DNA of 64,000 nt. It comes from an uncultured Christensenellaceae bacterium (GTDB lineage: Bacteria > Bacillota > Clostridia > Christensenellales > UBA3700). Position 1 is the first letter of the stretch. Every line of letters begins with the position of its first letter. The stretch spans positions 62,001-126,000 of the forward strand of contig CAJUMY010000001.1 in assembly GCA_910587685.1 (NCBI GenBank), read 5' to 3'. The translations under genes and the position numbers were made by a program. Shown here piece after piece: positions 25,701-32,549 of this stretch. The notes below the pieces were generated by a model. That model was not told where the DNA came from, made no database searches, and saw only the letters and a program-made list of their open reading frames with translations.

Positions 25701-27160
25701 TCGCTCCACTCTCTATCGCTTTCGGCAAAGTCGACAAGCGCCGAGATAATAATATTTTCGTCGTTATTAACGGCTGAAAGACCGTTCAATTTTCGCTTAA
25801 TGCTATCGGCGTCGCTTTCGCTTGCAACGTACGTTGATACGGCGACTAACGTCCTATTTCCTTCGCCCGCTTCTTTGACGTCCATTCTCGGTATCGCTCT
25901 GCGCTTTACAACGTATACGGATAGCTTATTGACGAGAGATTCCACCGTTTTGAATACCGCCGCAATAGAAAATACCGCAAATAACGCCGACCATACGGGA
26001 TGATAAATGAAGAGAGCTACTGCGGCAATAACAGCGATGGAAATAACTGCAATCGCCGTAACGTACATTCTTACTCTTACTTTTCCCGAATCGTATATTT
26101 TCCCTATCTCTTTTCCTGAAATATGTCTTTTGAGCGTTCTAACGTTATCAAAAAGATAAAATCCGAAATGTTTTCCCGTCATATTCTCGAGTTCGAACGC
26201 CTTTTCTATAACGCTCCTTTCCGATATGCTTTTCGACGAAGCTATTTTGCATACGCTCTCAAGATAACTTCCTTTGGACACGTTATCCATATTCTTGTAA
26301 ATTGCGTCCTTCTCCATAATGCCGTTCGAATATGAGAGCGAAAGCGTATTTTCTACGGAAAACACTCCGGCTAGCTCTTTTATGAGCGTCACGGCTTTTC
26401 CAACCGCCTTCGCGTCGTCTATGAGGTGACGTTCGAAGACAAGCTCTATGTCCTCGATATTTCTTTCTATCTTATTGAATACTACGCTGTTCTTATCAAT
26501 ACTGTGATACTTAAAATAATAGTACATATAGCTATCGTAATGCGCAAGGCGTTCGCTCGGCGTGATACTGCAACGGGCAAGTTTCATCATCTTTGCGTAT
26601 CTTATATTTCTCTTCGCTACTTCCCTTATCTTCTCCATAACGGCATAAAAAACCGCTCCGAAAAGAGCCTGTATCTCGGAGTAAGAAAGCGGCGTATATT
26701 TATTGAACTCGTCGACGATCTCCTTTACTCTGTCATAGCTTAGTTCTATATCAGAACCGTTGACTATGAACTCGGCGAGCGTTACGACCCGTACGCTCTT
26801 TCCCTTATGCGGAAGCAGCTGAAAAGAGTTAAAGTCGAACTTTTTGAGCATACGCATAATGTAGTGATAATTCTCGTTGATCCACTTTTCGCTCTCGTAG
26901 ACCCTGTCTCCCGACGCCATTTTGCGTTTTGTCGCAACGTACGAGCGTCTCAAGGATCGCTCTATACTCTTAACGTTGACTCCTCCGCCTACCTTATCGA
27001 CGTTTCGAAGCGAAAGCGCAAGTTTTTTGACGTTGCCTAAAAGAGCTTCTCCGTCGATATCCGCCGTGATCTCTACGTGTTCCCTTTTTCTCGTCACTAC
27101 GGCGAGTATGGACGAGATAACAAGTAATATTATAAATACGATAAGTAATGTATATATCAT
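19745..27160 (-). CDS. Cyclic beta-1,2-glucan synthase-like protein (GT84 plus glucoamylase-like plus GH94 modules)
   Basis: At 2471 residues this is by far the largest gene. The order is an N-terminal membrane anchor, a soluble part with KSVRVVTLAEFIVNG, membrane segments near 370-430, and a glycosyltransferase region with LLDTDSEVTPD and RTMRWMQGD (the D,D,(Q/R)xxRW pattern). More membrane segments follow, then a glucoamylase-like helical domain with SHHQGMSLIAL, beta-rich modules, and a C-terminal GH94-type domain with YYQAGGAIGFRDQLQD, MHWWHPP and the catalytic-acid region GSGDWNDALN. This is the NdvB/Cgs architecture that makes cyclic beta-1,2-glucans. The start is the ATG at 27160 with GAGGTG upstream; longer frames run into the rnpB region. 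The glucan product in this organism is inferred. Confidence 0.88.
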   Translation of the reverse strand: MIYTLLIVFIILLVISSILAVVTRKREHVEITADIDGEALLGNVKKLALSLRNVDKVGGGVNVKSIERSLRRSYVATKRKMASGDRVYESEKWINENYHYIMRMLKKFDFNSFQLLPHKGKSVRVVTLAEFIVNGSDIELSYDRVKEIVDEFNKYTPLSYSEIQALFGAVFYAVMEKIREVAKRNIRYAKMMKLARCSITPSERLAHYDSYMYYYFKYHSIDKNSVVFNKIERNIEDIELVFERHLIDDAKAVGKAVTLIKELAGVFSVENTLSLSYSNGIMEKDAIYKNMDNVSKGSYLESVCKIASSKSISERSVIEKAFELENMTGKHFGFYLFDNVRTLKRHISGKEIGKIYDSGKVRVRMYVTAIAVISIAVIAAVALFIYHPVWSALFAVFSIAAVFKTVESLVNKLSVYVVKRRAIPRMDVKEAGEGNRTLVAVSTYVASESDADSIKRKLNGLSAVNNDENIIISALVDFAESDREWSDNDEVLYKKLTDGLSERVNIFLRKRVKVGGKYSAEERKRGAIMTLTEYLASGEGSRFQKIRNACENIKYVILLDTDSEVTPDTFLNAIGAITHPLNMRYDLMAFSAKYNMYSLSTPFAKKYYYLSGKEEYSTYSDLFYNMSGVGIYTGKGIYRVREYHAKLNGKIRNNAVLSHDLLEGAILDTGTLGSAVYEDAPSSLSSENKRTMRWMQGDIQLIPFIGNKHKDASERKIKSPKPLIYRYLMFSNVVNAFKDVSLFALLLFACFSGRLAVAVGFLIAFALEPVYEILTKLAGFSSNRRYRYIIIDIAGIAASAVQDFFVLPFRAINALICIVRTFFGMITRKNMMKWKTFSSGQKGGSFYAYVKECSFSFVVLLIISAVGIVFFNIPILIYSIMSYAVILANFAFGEKVEAVGNKKHREYFTEIAKRTYGYFQKVNSDAGLIPDNYQIRPYVGNSKYTSPTNIAFSLLAEIAGYKLGLCDVETAKSRMDAMIGKIDSLEKYRGNLYNWYEVGSGAKAPPHFVSAVDNGNLLVALAVVCEFYSEQGFDCDIARSLITGMEFDLYYLKERGVFAIGYDVDSGRLSGNYDILASEARLFNYVASLRTGRIDVWNNLARECTSLFGNTLLSWSGTAFEYLMPSLFMEEPKMSLLGTSVRNAFKTQKHNSIDGIFGISESGYYEFDDKLNYQYHAFGLSSLSERNEDDSRVVSSYASIMGVKEDVEAVYRNLKKLESCGMLGEYGFFEALDMRDGKKRVESYMSHHQGMSLIALINYLYDDYFKKLFMKYPLVNGGRILLTERQIEGKFPKRSKTQILASSKREFEYKEVIAKKSNEVKVNLLYNGKISCLCDDIGNSFEYADGRYLGKFRFDKKYVYGGQFYVEKDGELTSPMYTARKSGDIADFETEFTESSSEYRNVKSGARLKVELPHGLKAVKKTLTLRNDSDSVAIYNVAYIEELMLNGIEADASHPAFNNMFVFTEEIRNMNTLIAKRKSMEKYGDYYSAMYVEGLERLKFESNRYNAIGRYRRVEDMNGVEFKNVRTSFGDVLSPCFALSGSVTLEAKEEKEIVIYLIMSDRREELIETIDLLSDSGNSVGESLRSLNKAFDYIEDADDYRFAMRLAARLAYGSYSASSATAIIRAKNEGIIPKVGELVKIVSYAGKDTSRDIPKLVKIKEYLKLFDVRFDINYYSKDTASEEVSERLDRSAMVIKELDIKESDNENFGMELTEGERISCKKPTLKFQTKYGGFNENDAYTVTGETLEPYSNVAAMQEGGFVATENGVAHSFGVNSRENKIAAWKNDALSDSPSEMLYYVEDLTATRVNLGYSKGYTVHELGYTKYVNHVKNTDIEVIRTIVCNGSVQLYDISLINRGYDKSADIYFELESALGVFDDNNVIYAGEDDGVYVWLNLRTLQKMYLKVLGSDDVRRESVRSRYTKYTKVVSSESDTGNEDVSLKIGIQLIRNKETRVKILFSETREGLDAVNSLNAEIERINTAKYFSLVNKFEIETSDKSLDILFNKYLMYQIVSSRIYGRVGYYQAGGAIGFRDQLQDSLAMLYSDSSFVKNHIIECAAHQYEEGDVMHWWHPPHLGVRTSIKDDRLFLPYVVDEYIRVTGDKSIINEVAEYLYSDRLAPGEESRLEDASGRGKRGSILDHMIKAVDISLEFGVHKLSLIGSGDWNDALNKIGNKGIGESVWLSMFLYDVLGRMEKYVSAEKKDEYRAVKVALKDAVELTYKDSRYARAYTDDGEWLGTEQSAVMKIDLLSQAFAVISGMGNQLANKKALDACNVLIDRENRLIKLLSPAFDKDNYSGYISSYPRGIRENGGQYTHAAIWYIIAKHLSGDAEGAYELFDMINPVSKSLDNDMTDKYTVEPYVMPADVYSHDDHNGKGGWTWYTGSAAWAYKYILNHLLGIDVEGEYLVLAPKSVRKMGNYTVRYDFKNTKHIIRFISSAIKDLAIDGKKVEFTDRIKLFSDGKEHRIDFYY

Positions 27161-27277
27161 TTTGCCGCACCTCTTTTGAAAAAGTATTGCCCGAAGAATA
27201 AGCGATATACCTGCAGTACTATTACGCGAGATAGCGGCTATCGAATATTTTATAAAACGCTTATTTTCAAATAATAC

Positions 27278-27306
27278 TTGTCCTAACGGTAAAAACGTGC
27301 TATAAT
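27278..27306 (+). promoter_or_regulatory. Promoter of rnpB
   Basis: TTGTCC (27278-27283) and a perfect TATAAT (27301-27306) with a 17-base spacer precede the RNA by about seven bases. Confidence 0.8.
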
Positions 27307-27312
27307 ATATAC

Positions 27313-27630
27313 GAGTTAACCAGACGGTCGCATCGTAAAGATGAGGAAAGTCCGAGCACCGCAAGGCAGAGTGCCGGCTAACTACCGGTGAAGGCGACTT
27401 CAAGGAAAGTGCAACAGAAATAGACCGCGTAGCGATACGTAAGGATGGAAAGGCAGTGTAAGAGACTACCGTGCGCTTGGTAACAAGCGTAGCCCTGTAA
27501 ACCCCACTCGGTGCAAGAGACAATAGCTATGGGTAGCCTGCCCGCTAGACAATCGCTTGAACCTATCGGCAACGATAGGTCTAGACAGATGACCGCCAAA
27601 TACAGAACTCGGCTTATAGGTTAATCTCAC
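27313..27630 (+). ncRNA. rnpB: RNase P RNA
   Basis: The catalytic RNA of RNase P, which trims tRNA 5' ends. Diagnostic blocks are GAGGAAAGTCCGAGCACC near the 5' end, GACTTCAAGGAAAGTGCAACAGAAA, and near the 3' end GACCGCCAAATACAGAAC with CTCGGCTTATAGG. The ends GAGTTAACC and GGTTAATCTC pair as the closing helix, which sets the limits. It resembles the ancestral (type A) form, as in many Clostridia, rather than the Bacillus type. It is divergent from the glucan synthase gene. Confidence 0.96.
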
Positions 27631-27635
27631 TCGTC

Positions 27636-27669
27636 AAAAGGACAAGGTAACTCCTTGTTCTTTTGCATT
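27636..27669 (+). terminator. Terminator of rnpB
   Basis: AAAGGACAAGG pairs with CCTTGTTCTTT across a five-base loop and is followed by TTTTGCATTTT. Confidence 0.75.
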
Positions 27670-27782
27670 TTATCCCTATATTCGTATTCACTTGTATTCG
27701 TAACGTTATGTTGATATATTTCAATCCGCGAAACGTATTATTAACTGTCTTCGAATACATAGTTATCCGCGCTACACAAAAG

Positions 27783-27807
27783 GCGTTCTTAATCATTAAA
27801 AGAACGC
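27783..27807 (-). terminator. Probable terminator of sigK
   Basis: GCGTTCTT and AAGAACGC form a perfect 8-bp stem just past the sigK stop. The following CTTTTG tract on the minus strand is short, so termination may be partial. Confidence 0.55.
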
Positions 27808-27819
27808 ATTGAAATTTGA

Positions 27820-28521
27820 TTAAAAATACAACTCCTCTTCTATTATCCGTTTTCTTATTTTTTCAAGAGCTTTTTTCTCGATCCTAGATATGTAAGAACG
27901 CGAAATACAGTGCTTTTTAGCTATTTCTCTCTGCGTAAGCACTTCTTCGTCCTCAAGACCGTATCTGTACTTAATAATATCGAATTCACGCGGAGTAAGC
28001 ACTTTCTTGACTATCTCCAGCAATTTTTCTTTGACTACTTCGTCTTCGACCTGTTTTATTACGTTATCGTTATCTCGGCTCATCAAATCTATGAGCGTTA
28101 TTTCGTTGCCCTCCTTATCTGACGACACCGGCTCGAAAAGAGATCTGTCGTTCTTATACTTTTTTGACGCTCTTATCGTCATCAGTATCTCGTTATCTAT
28201 ACATCTTGCGGCGTACGTTGCAAGTCCCGTCCCTTTGCCTTTTTTGTAGGTGTTGACAGCTTTTATTAACCCAAGCGAACCGACGGATATGAGTTCGTCG
28301 GAATCGTAATAATTATTGTACTTCTTCGCAATATGTACGACAAGCCGCATATTGTGCTTTATCAACGTGTCTTTCGCGTCGTTATCGCCATCCCACATCT
28401 TGTCAAGTAGTTCTTTTTCCTTATCTTTCGGAAGCGGTTTTGGAAAAGAGTTCTTTTTCTCCAACATACCCGTCATAAAAATCGCGCTTGAAATCAATGA
28501 AAATATTCCTGTTAAAAACAT
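27820..28521 (-). CDS. sigK: Late sporulation sigma factor, SigK type
   Basis: SigK directs late mother-cell transcription during sporulation. The 233-residue protein starts with a hydrophobic pro-like leader MFLTGIFSLISSAIFMTG. A typical sigma-70 body follows: HNMRLVVHIAKKY and ELISVGSLGLIKAV (region 2), ATYAARCIDNEILM, the SigK/SigE-like SSDKEGNEITLIDLM, and a region-4 HTH TQREIAKKHCISRSYISRIEKKAL. SigE is the main alternative, but the leader followed by FPKPLP resembles SigK. The frame is intact with no skin-type insertion. The GAGGTG ribosome-binding site lies in a perfect inverted repeat (28531-28550). Its presence suggests a spore-forming ancestry. Confidence 0.9.
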   Translation of the reverse strand: MFLTGIFSLISSAIFMTGMLEKKNSFPKPLPKDKEKELLDKMWDGDNDAKDTLIKHNMRLVVHIAKKYNNYYDSDELISVGSLGLIKAVNTYKKGKGTGLATYAARCIDNEILMTIRASKKYKNDRSLFEPVSSDKEGNEITLIDLMSRDNDNVIKQVEDEVVKEKLLEIVKKVLTPREFDIIKYRYGLEDEEVLTQREIAKKHCISRSYISRIEKKALEKIRKRIIEEELYF

Positions 28522-28530
28522 AAAAAATCA

Positions 28531-28550
28531 CCTCATATATTTATATGAGG
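28531..28550 (-). promoter_or_regulatory. Perfect inverted repeat covering the sigK ribosome-binding site
   Basis: CCTCATATA and TATATGAGG are exact inverted copies separated by two bases. On the mRNA the GAGG of the sigK ribosome-binding site would be paired, seven or so bases before the ATG. It may reduce translation or be an operator. Confidence 0.55.
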
Positions 28551-28710
28551 CAAGTTATGATATTATAAATTATAAAAAATATTTTTTTGAGTTAATTTAT
28601 TATCAGTTATGCTAAAATATCAAAATGCGATCAATACGGACTTATTACCCGTATACTGATAATATCTATAAATTATAAAATAATACAAATCTGTTATTAT
28701 TATATTTGAT

Positions 28711-29178
28711 TTATTTATTGTTTCCTTTAGCCTTAAGAACCTCTTCTATCTCGGAAAGCCACGTGCTTATATCCTTGAACTGACGATGAACGGCTGCGAA
28801 TCTTACGTACGCAACGTCGTCGATGTCCTTAAGTCCTTCCATGACCAAATCACCGATGAGCTTTGACGTAACTTCAGCGTCGAGCTGATTAGCTATGTGT
28901 TTTTCGATATCCTCGATAAGTTTGTCTATCTTATACATCGGCACGGGTCTTTTTTCGCACGCCTTCAAAATTCCGTTCTTTAGCTTCTGCGGTGAAAACG
29001 TCTGTCTGTTACCCGACTTCTTAATGACCATTATCGGAGTCATCTCTATCGTTTCGTACGTCGTAAAACGCTTCGCGCATTTCGTGCACTCTCTGCGTCT
29101 TCTTATCGACGAACCTTCGTCGGTCAGTCTCGAATCTATTACTTTGCTGTCTAAAGAACCGCAACTCGGACATTTCAT
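28711..29178 (-). CDS. nrdR: Transcriptional repressor NrdR
   Basis: NrdR represses ribonucleotide reductase genes in response to ATP/dATP. The 155-residue protein has the N-terminal zinc ribbon MKCPSCGS followed by ECTKCAKRFTTYE, then an ATP-cone starting near residue 49 with VIKKSGNRQTFSPQKLKNGI. All four zinc cysteines are present and the length is standard. No ribonucleotide reductase is in the window, so its targets are elsewhere. A position between sigK and ylmC fits the sporulation-sigma/ylmC/nrdR neighbourhood seen in Clostridia. Confidence 0.97.
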   Translation of the reverse strand: MKCPSCGSLDSKVIDSRLTDEGSSIRRRRECTKCAKRFTTYETIEMTPIMVIKKSGNRQTFSPQKLKNGILKACEKRPVPMYKIDKLIEDIEKHIANQLDAEVTSKLIGDLVMEGLKDIDDVAYVRFAAVHRQFKDISTWLSEIEEVLKAKGNNK

Positions 29179-29254
29179 ATTTTTCTCCTCCGTACTTCCC
29201 GCGGTATACGATACACCGCATTCTAAATTTTATTATATATTTTCATTGCAGGAA

Positions 29255-29551
29255 TCATCTGCAATTTTTCTCTTTCTTTTCCTCTTCGATAAGCGGTCGC
29301 GGCGCGCATCCTTCGCCCAAAAGTTCCACCAAGATAGCGTCCTCTCCTATCTTTACGATGTTCTTCCATGGAATAAATATGCTTTCATTACCGGTAATGT
29401 TCTTAAAAAACTTCTTATCTCCCGGTACGATTAGCCCTATTATCTTACCGCTCACGGTAAACGCCATATCTATTATTCTTCCGAGTTTCCTTCCGTCGAC
29501 TATATTGAGCACGACCTTTTCTCTCAGTTCGCAAAACGTTAAATCTATCAT
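29255..29551 (-). CDS. YlmC/YmxH family sporulation protein (PRC-barrel)
   Basis: This 98-residue PRC-barrel protein has the family pattern LREKVVLNIVDGRKLGRIIDM followed by GLIVPG and IPWKNIVKIGEDAILVEL. YlmC/YmxH proteins are conserved in endospore formers and often lie beside sporulation sigma genes or nrdR; their molecular role is poorly known. A GAGGTGG site precedes the ATG. With sigK and nrdR it forms a small sporulation-associated cluster. Confidence 0.9.
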   Translation of the reverse strand: MIDLTFCELREKVVLNIVDGRKLGRIIDMAFTVSGKIIGLIVPGDKKFFKNITGNESIFIPWKNIVKIGEDAILVELLGEGCAPRPLIEEEKKEKNCR

Positions 29552-29670
29552 AAGCCACCTCGAAATATTCTATGTTGAATAACGGCGGATAATGTCAAAA
29601 AATCGTTTTTGCCATCCGACATAAAATCCTACGGCTTAAAGCATCGTATAACTATCACGCAACGATAGTA

Positions 29671-29692
29671 AAATATGCGATATATGTATCGC
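29671..29692 (-). terminator. Weak hairpin after the AlkD-like gene
   Basis: GCGATA and TATCGC form a short stem followed by ATATTT on the minus strand; a second hairpin (CTATC/GATAG) follows at about 29651-29668. Together they may end the three-gene transcript from the right. Confidence 0.35.
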
Positions 29693-29701
29693 TATTTTAT
29701 A

Positions 29702-30448
29702 TTATTTTGTAACGATAAGACGCGCGAGGCGTTCTTTCAATCTCTCTTTCATCCTCTTTTTATCATCTAAACTGACACGTCTTGAATCGCATATCTTGCT
29801 AACGCTCTTTCTCAGCGCTCTTTCTGATAGATCACATTCTTCGAATATCTTCTCCGTCGCGTCGCGATCTCTGACGTAAGCGACGGATATTGCCCAAGCT
29901 ATCGCCATATCGACGTAATAATCGTCGTAAGCTCTTACGCTCGCTATCTTTTGAAGTACGCTATAGACTCTATCTTCAAGCATAAAGTTACTCATAAGCG
30001 AGACTACGCCGAATCTAATTCTCCACGTGTCGGAACTTTGAAGAGCGTTCTCGAGAAATACTTCGTATTCCCGAGAATTTATCTTGATGGCGCCCGATAC
30101 GACGTCGACGGTAGCCCAGTTATCAATGCTATCAATAAAAGAATCGAGTAATTCTATACGCTTTGAAATATCGATATTCTTCATATAAGCTATAACGAGT
30201 CCTCGTAACGTCGTGAGCTCAAAGCTGCCGTCGTAGTTAAGAGAAATGAAGCCGTCTGCTCCTTTGGAGCGAGCTATCTCTTTAGCTGTCTTATGAAGTT
30301 CTGGAATACGGACTCCCATTATTCTCGACGGCGTATTTACGATACGCGCGTTAAATTCTTTGAAAGCCGTATCGTCGTTCTCGATCGACTTTTCGAATGT
30401 CAGTATATTTTCATCGTTCCAGTCGTCGAATATCTTTATCTCTCGCAT
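29702..30448 (-). CDS. DNA alkylation repair protein, AlkD-like HEAT-repeat family
   Basis: AlkD-type glycosylases are built of HEAT-like helical repeats and remove bulky or cationic alkylated bases. The 248-residue protein has NTPSRIMGVRIPELHKTAKEIA near the N-terminus, then repeats with DNWATVDVVSG, DTWRIRFGVVSLMSNF and DDYYVDMAIAWAISVAYVRD, matching the family pattern. WAT-VD and the later aspartates are the usual DNA-binding and catalytic region. It begins 10 bases after the glycosidase-like gene, so it is probably co-transcribed with it, an unexpected pairing. Function is inferred from fold. Confidence 0.88.
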   Translation of the reverse strand: MREIKIFDDWNDENILTFEKSIENDDTAFKEFNARIVNTPSRIMGVRIPELHKTAKEIARSKGADGFISLNYDGSFELTTLRGLVIAYMKNIDISKRIELLDSFIDSIDNWATVDVVSGAIKINSREYEVFLENALQSSDTWRIRFGVVSLMSNFMLEDRVYSVLQKIASVRAYDDYYVDMAIAWAISVAYVRDRDATEKIFEECDLSERALRKSVSKICDSRRVSLDDKKRMKERLKERLARLIVTK

Positions 30449-30458
30449 ACCGATTTCC

Positions 30459-32474
30459 TCACTCTATTACCTCTTCAGCCTTTTCGCTGGGAACGAATTT
30501 TTCCTTATGCCATTTTGAAAATGTCTTTCCGTAACGCAAATTAAAATATATTGCCCAGTCCTGATCGTTAGCCCACGGATCGTAAAACTCTCCTCTCTTG
30601 CCGTTAATGAGATAAGGATAAACATACGCGCAAGAGCCCCTTCCTTCCTCGGTAAAGAGACATAGATTGTTAGTAAGGCAAATCTCAGCTCTGTTGGAAT
30701 ACGTTTCATTGCCGGTAATATACGCATATTTTGCGAATACTGCCGCCGTTATACAACTCCAATAGTGCGGGAACGTATCGCCGTACATCTTTCTCTTGCC
30801 GAACCAGAATCCGTCCCAGTGCCTTATTGAAACTTCGTTCATATGGAACGAAGGCTGATGCCCGTTGAACGCTTCGAGCAGTTTCAGCTGTTTTTCCGCC
30901 TCGTCAAGATATTTCCTATCCTCTGATATGAGATAACATTCAAGAAGCGTATCGACGCTCGGCGCGACGATAGATTGCTCGTACTTGACCTCGTGAGCGG
31001 GATATTCGATACCTATCTCGAGGATCCTGTCGCCGTGAGATAAAAACATCTCTTTAAGCTCTTTCGCCATCGAATGATATCCGTTATTCTTCGCTTCCCT
31101 ATACATTGTATTCATAGGAATATTGATAGCATAGAATCTTATGCCGCCCTTTTTGTAATATCTTTTAGCGATCAAATACGCTTTGTCAAGATACTTTTTA
31201 TTCTTCGTGACCTTGTACATTAGGATATAAGCTGTCATGTACATTGAATAGTTATAAAGTCTATCTACGAAAAGCATCTTCCTGTATATGGGAGCTTCGA
31301 ATACCGAACCTCTGTAGTTTACGATATTCTTATCAACAAAATCCATACCGAGATCTATAGCCGAACGCAGTTTCTTTTCGAAATCTTCGTTCATATCGCC
31401 TCTTAGATACCTCTCGAGCATCGCGCACAGCATTCCCACTCTTTCTCTTGCGATATTTCTATCGTTTATCGGACGGTTTTCAACGAAAGTCCTCTCTTCC
31501 TCGTTGTCATAGAGGAAAATAGCTCCGTTGAATATTCCCTTCTTTCTGCACTGCTGCTTGTCGATAATGAATTCGATACGTTTGTCAATCAGCTCTTTAA
31601 CGGAGCTCACGACGTTGAGCTCGACAAAAGTATGCCTGTCGTCGCCGTAATATACGTCTATTCTCTTCGCTCCCGTATCGCCAAACGAATATTTGGCAAT
31701 ATTAGTGTACTTATCTACGTTTTCAACGGCTATAGTCTCGCCGTTATAGCTGACGGTCGGCGTAAGCTCGCCTCTTAAAACTATATTGAACGTCTCGCCT
31801 ACTTTTACGGTATATTTATTACATTTAACGTTCATATAGTTATCGAACGCCGCGGTTTCGACCAAGAAATCGCTCGGCGAACCGTATTTGAAAATTGTAA
31901 AGCCAAGTTCGTACTTTTTTCCCGCTTTTATCGTCATTGCCGGCAATAGTAGCGATATATCTCCTCTGTCGTTGCTGTTCCATTCTCTGTTGACGGCGTA
32001 CTTCGCTATAGCGCCTTTATCCACGACGAGCGCGACGTTATCCTTGAATTCGCCGTTCATCCTTATTCCGCGAATATGAGTCGTATTGTCGCCCGTCCAT
32101 ACGTGCATATGACATTTTTTATTCAAAGCAACTTTTGCAATATCGTAATTGTCGTTAAAACACGTCATGATCCCGAGATCGCCTATCTCGAACGTCTTAT
32201 CCTCATCGGTAGCGTTCTTGAATACGTATCTCTCTGCGAGTCCCGAATCCGTAAGTTTTCTCGTGACTGAAAGTTGCAGATCTCTGTATCCGTAAAGTAC
32301 TTTGACCTCGTTTTCTTTATCCGTATCGACGCCTAGAACGGCGAACTGACCGTAAGGCGTGCCGTACGTCTTTTCTCCCTGTAACCAATTAAGTTCGTGT
32401 TCGTCGCCTGTTACGACGAGCGAATCGATACCTCCGTTTGAATTTACACTGATCTTAAATAAGTCGTTTTGCAT
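30459..32474 (-). CDS. Six-hairpin glycosidase-like protein, family not recognised
   Basis: I do not recognise the exact family. The 671-residue protein has no signal peptide. The first roughly 240 residues are beta-rich (INGGIDSLVV-like start, LQLSVTRKLTDSGLAERYVFKN), suggesting a sandwich domain. From about residue 290 to the end it is helical, with paired-helix segments such as YNYSMYMTAYILMYKVTKNKKYLDKAY and FPHYWSCITAAVFAKYAYITGN, resembling an (alpha/alpha)6 barrel. Aromatic and acidic clusters HWDGFWFGKRKMYGDT and FYDPWANDQDWAIYF look like a sugar-binding cleft. It is probably a cytoplasmic glycoside hydrolase or lyase. It lies downstream of the transglutaminase lipoprotein. Confidence 0.6.
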   Translation of the reverse strand: MQNDLFKISVNSNGGIDSLVVTGDEHELNWLQGEKTYGTPYGQFAVLGVDTDKENEVKVLYGYRDLQLSVTRKLTDSGLAERYVFKNATDEDKTFEIGDLGIMTCFNDNYDIAKVALNKKCHMHVWTGDNTTHIRGIRMNGEFKDNVALVVDKGAIAKYAVNREWNSNDRGDISLLLPAMTIKAGKKYELGFTIFKYGSPSDFLVETAAFDNYMNVKCNKYTVKVGETFNIVLRGELTPTVSYNGETIAVENVDKYTNIAKYSFGDTGAKRIDVYYGDDRHTFVELNVVSSVKELIDKRIEFIIDKQQCRKKGIFNGAIFLYDNEEERTFVENRPINDRNIARERVGMLCAMLERYLRGDMNEDFEKKLRSAIDLGMDFVDKNIVNYRGSVFEAPIYRKMLFVDRLYNYSMYMTAYILMYKVTKNKKYLDKAYLIAKRYYKKGGIRFYAINIPMNTMYREAKNNGYHSMAKELKEMFLSHGDRILEIGIEYPAHEVKYEQSIVAPSVDTLLECYLISEDRKYLDEAEKQLKLLEAFNGHQPSFHMNEVSIRHWDGFWFGKRKMYGDTFPHYWSCITAAVFAKYAYITGNETYSNRAEICLTNNLCLFTEEGRGSCAYVYPYLINGKRGEFYDPWANDQDWAIYFNLRYGKTFSKWHKEKFVPSEKAEEVIE

Positions 32475-32549
32475 ATTAAACCTGACTCCTTTTATCTCCT
32501 AACACTAACGTAAATCAATATCAATAACTTATCGTCTTATATTATTACC

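Noticed and set aside
27161..27523. 121-residue extension of the glucan synthase
   Set aside because: The frame runs antisense through the RNase P RNA gene and its promoter; the ATG at 27160 has GAGGTG upstream and starts with a proper membrane anchor.
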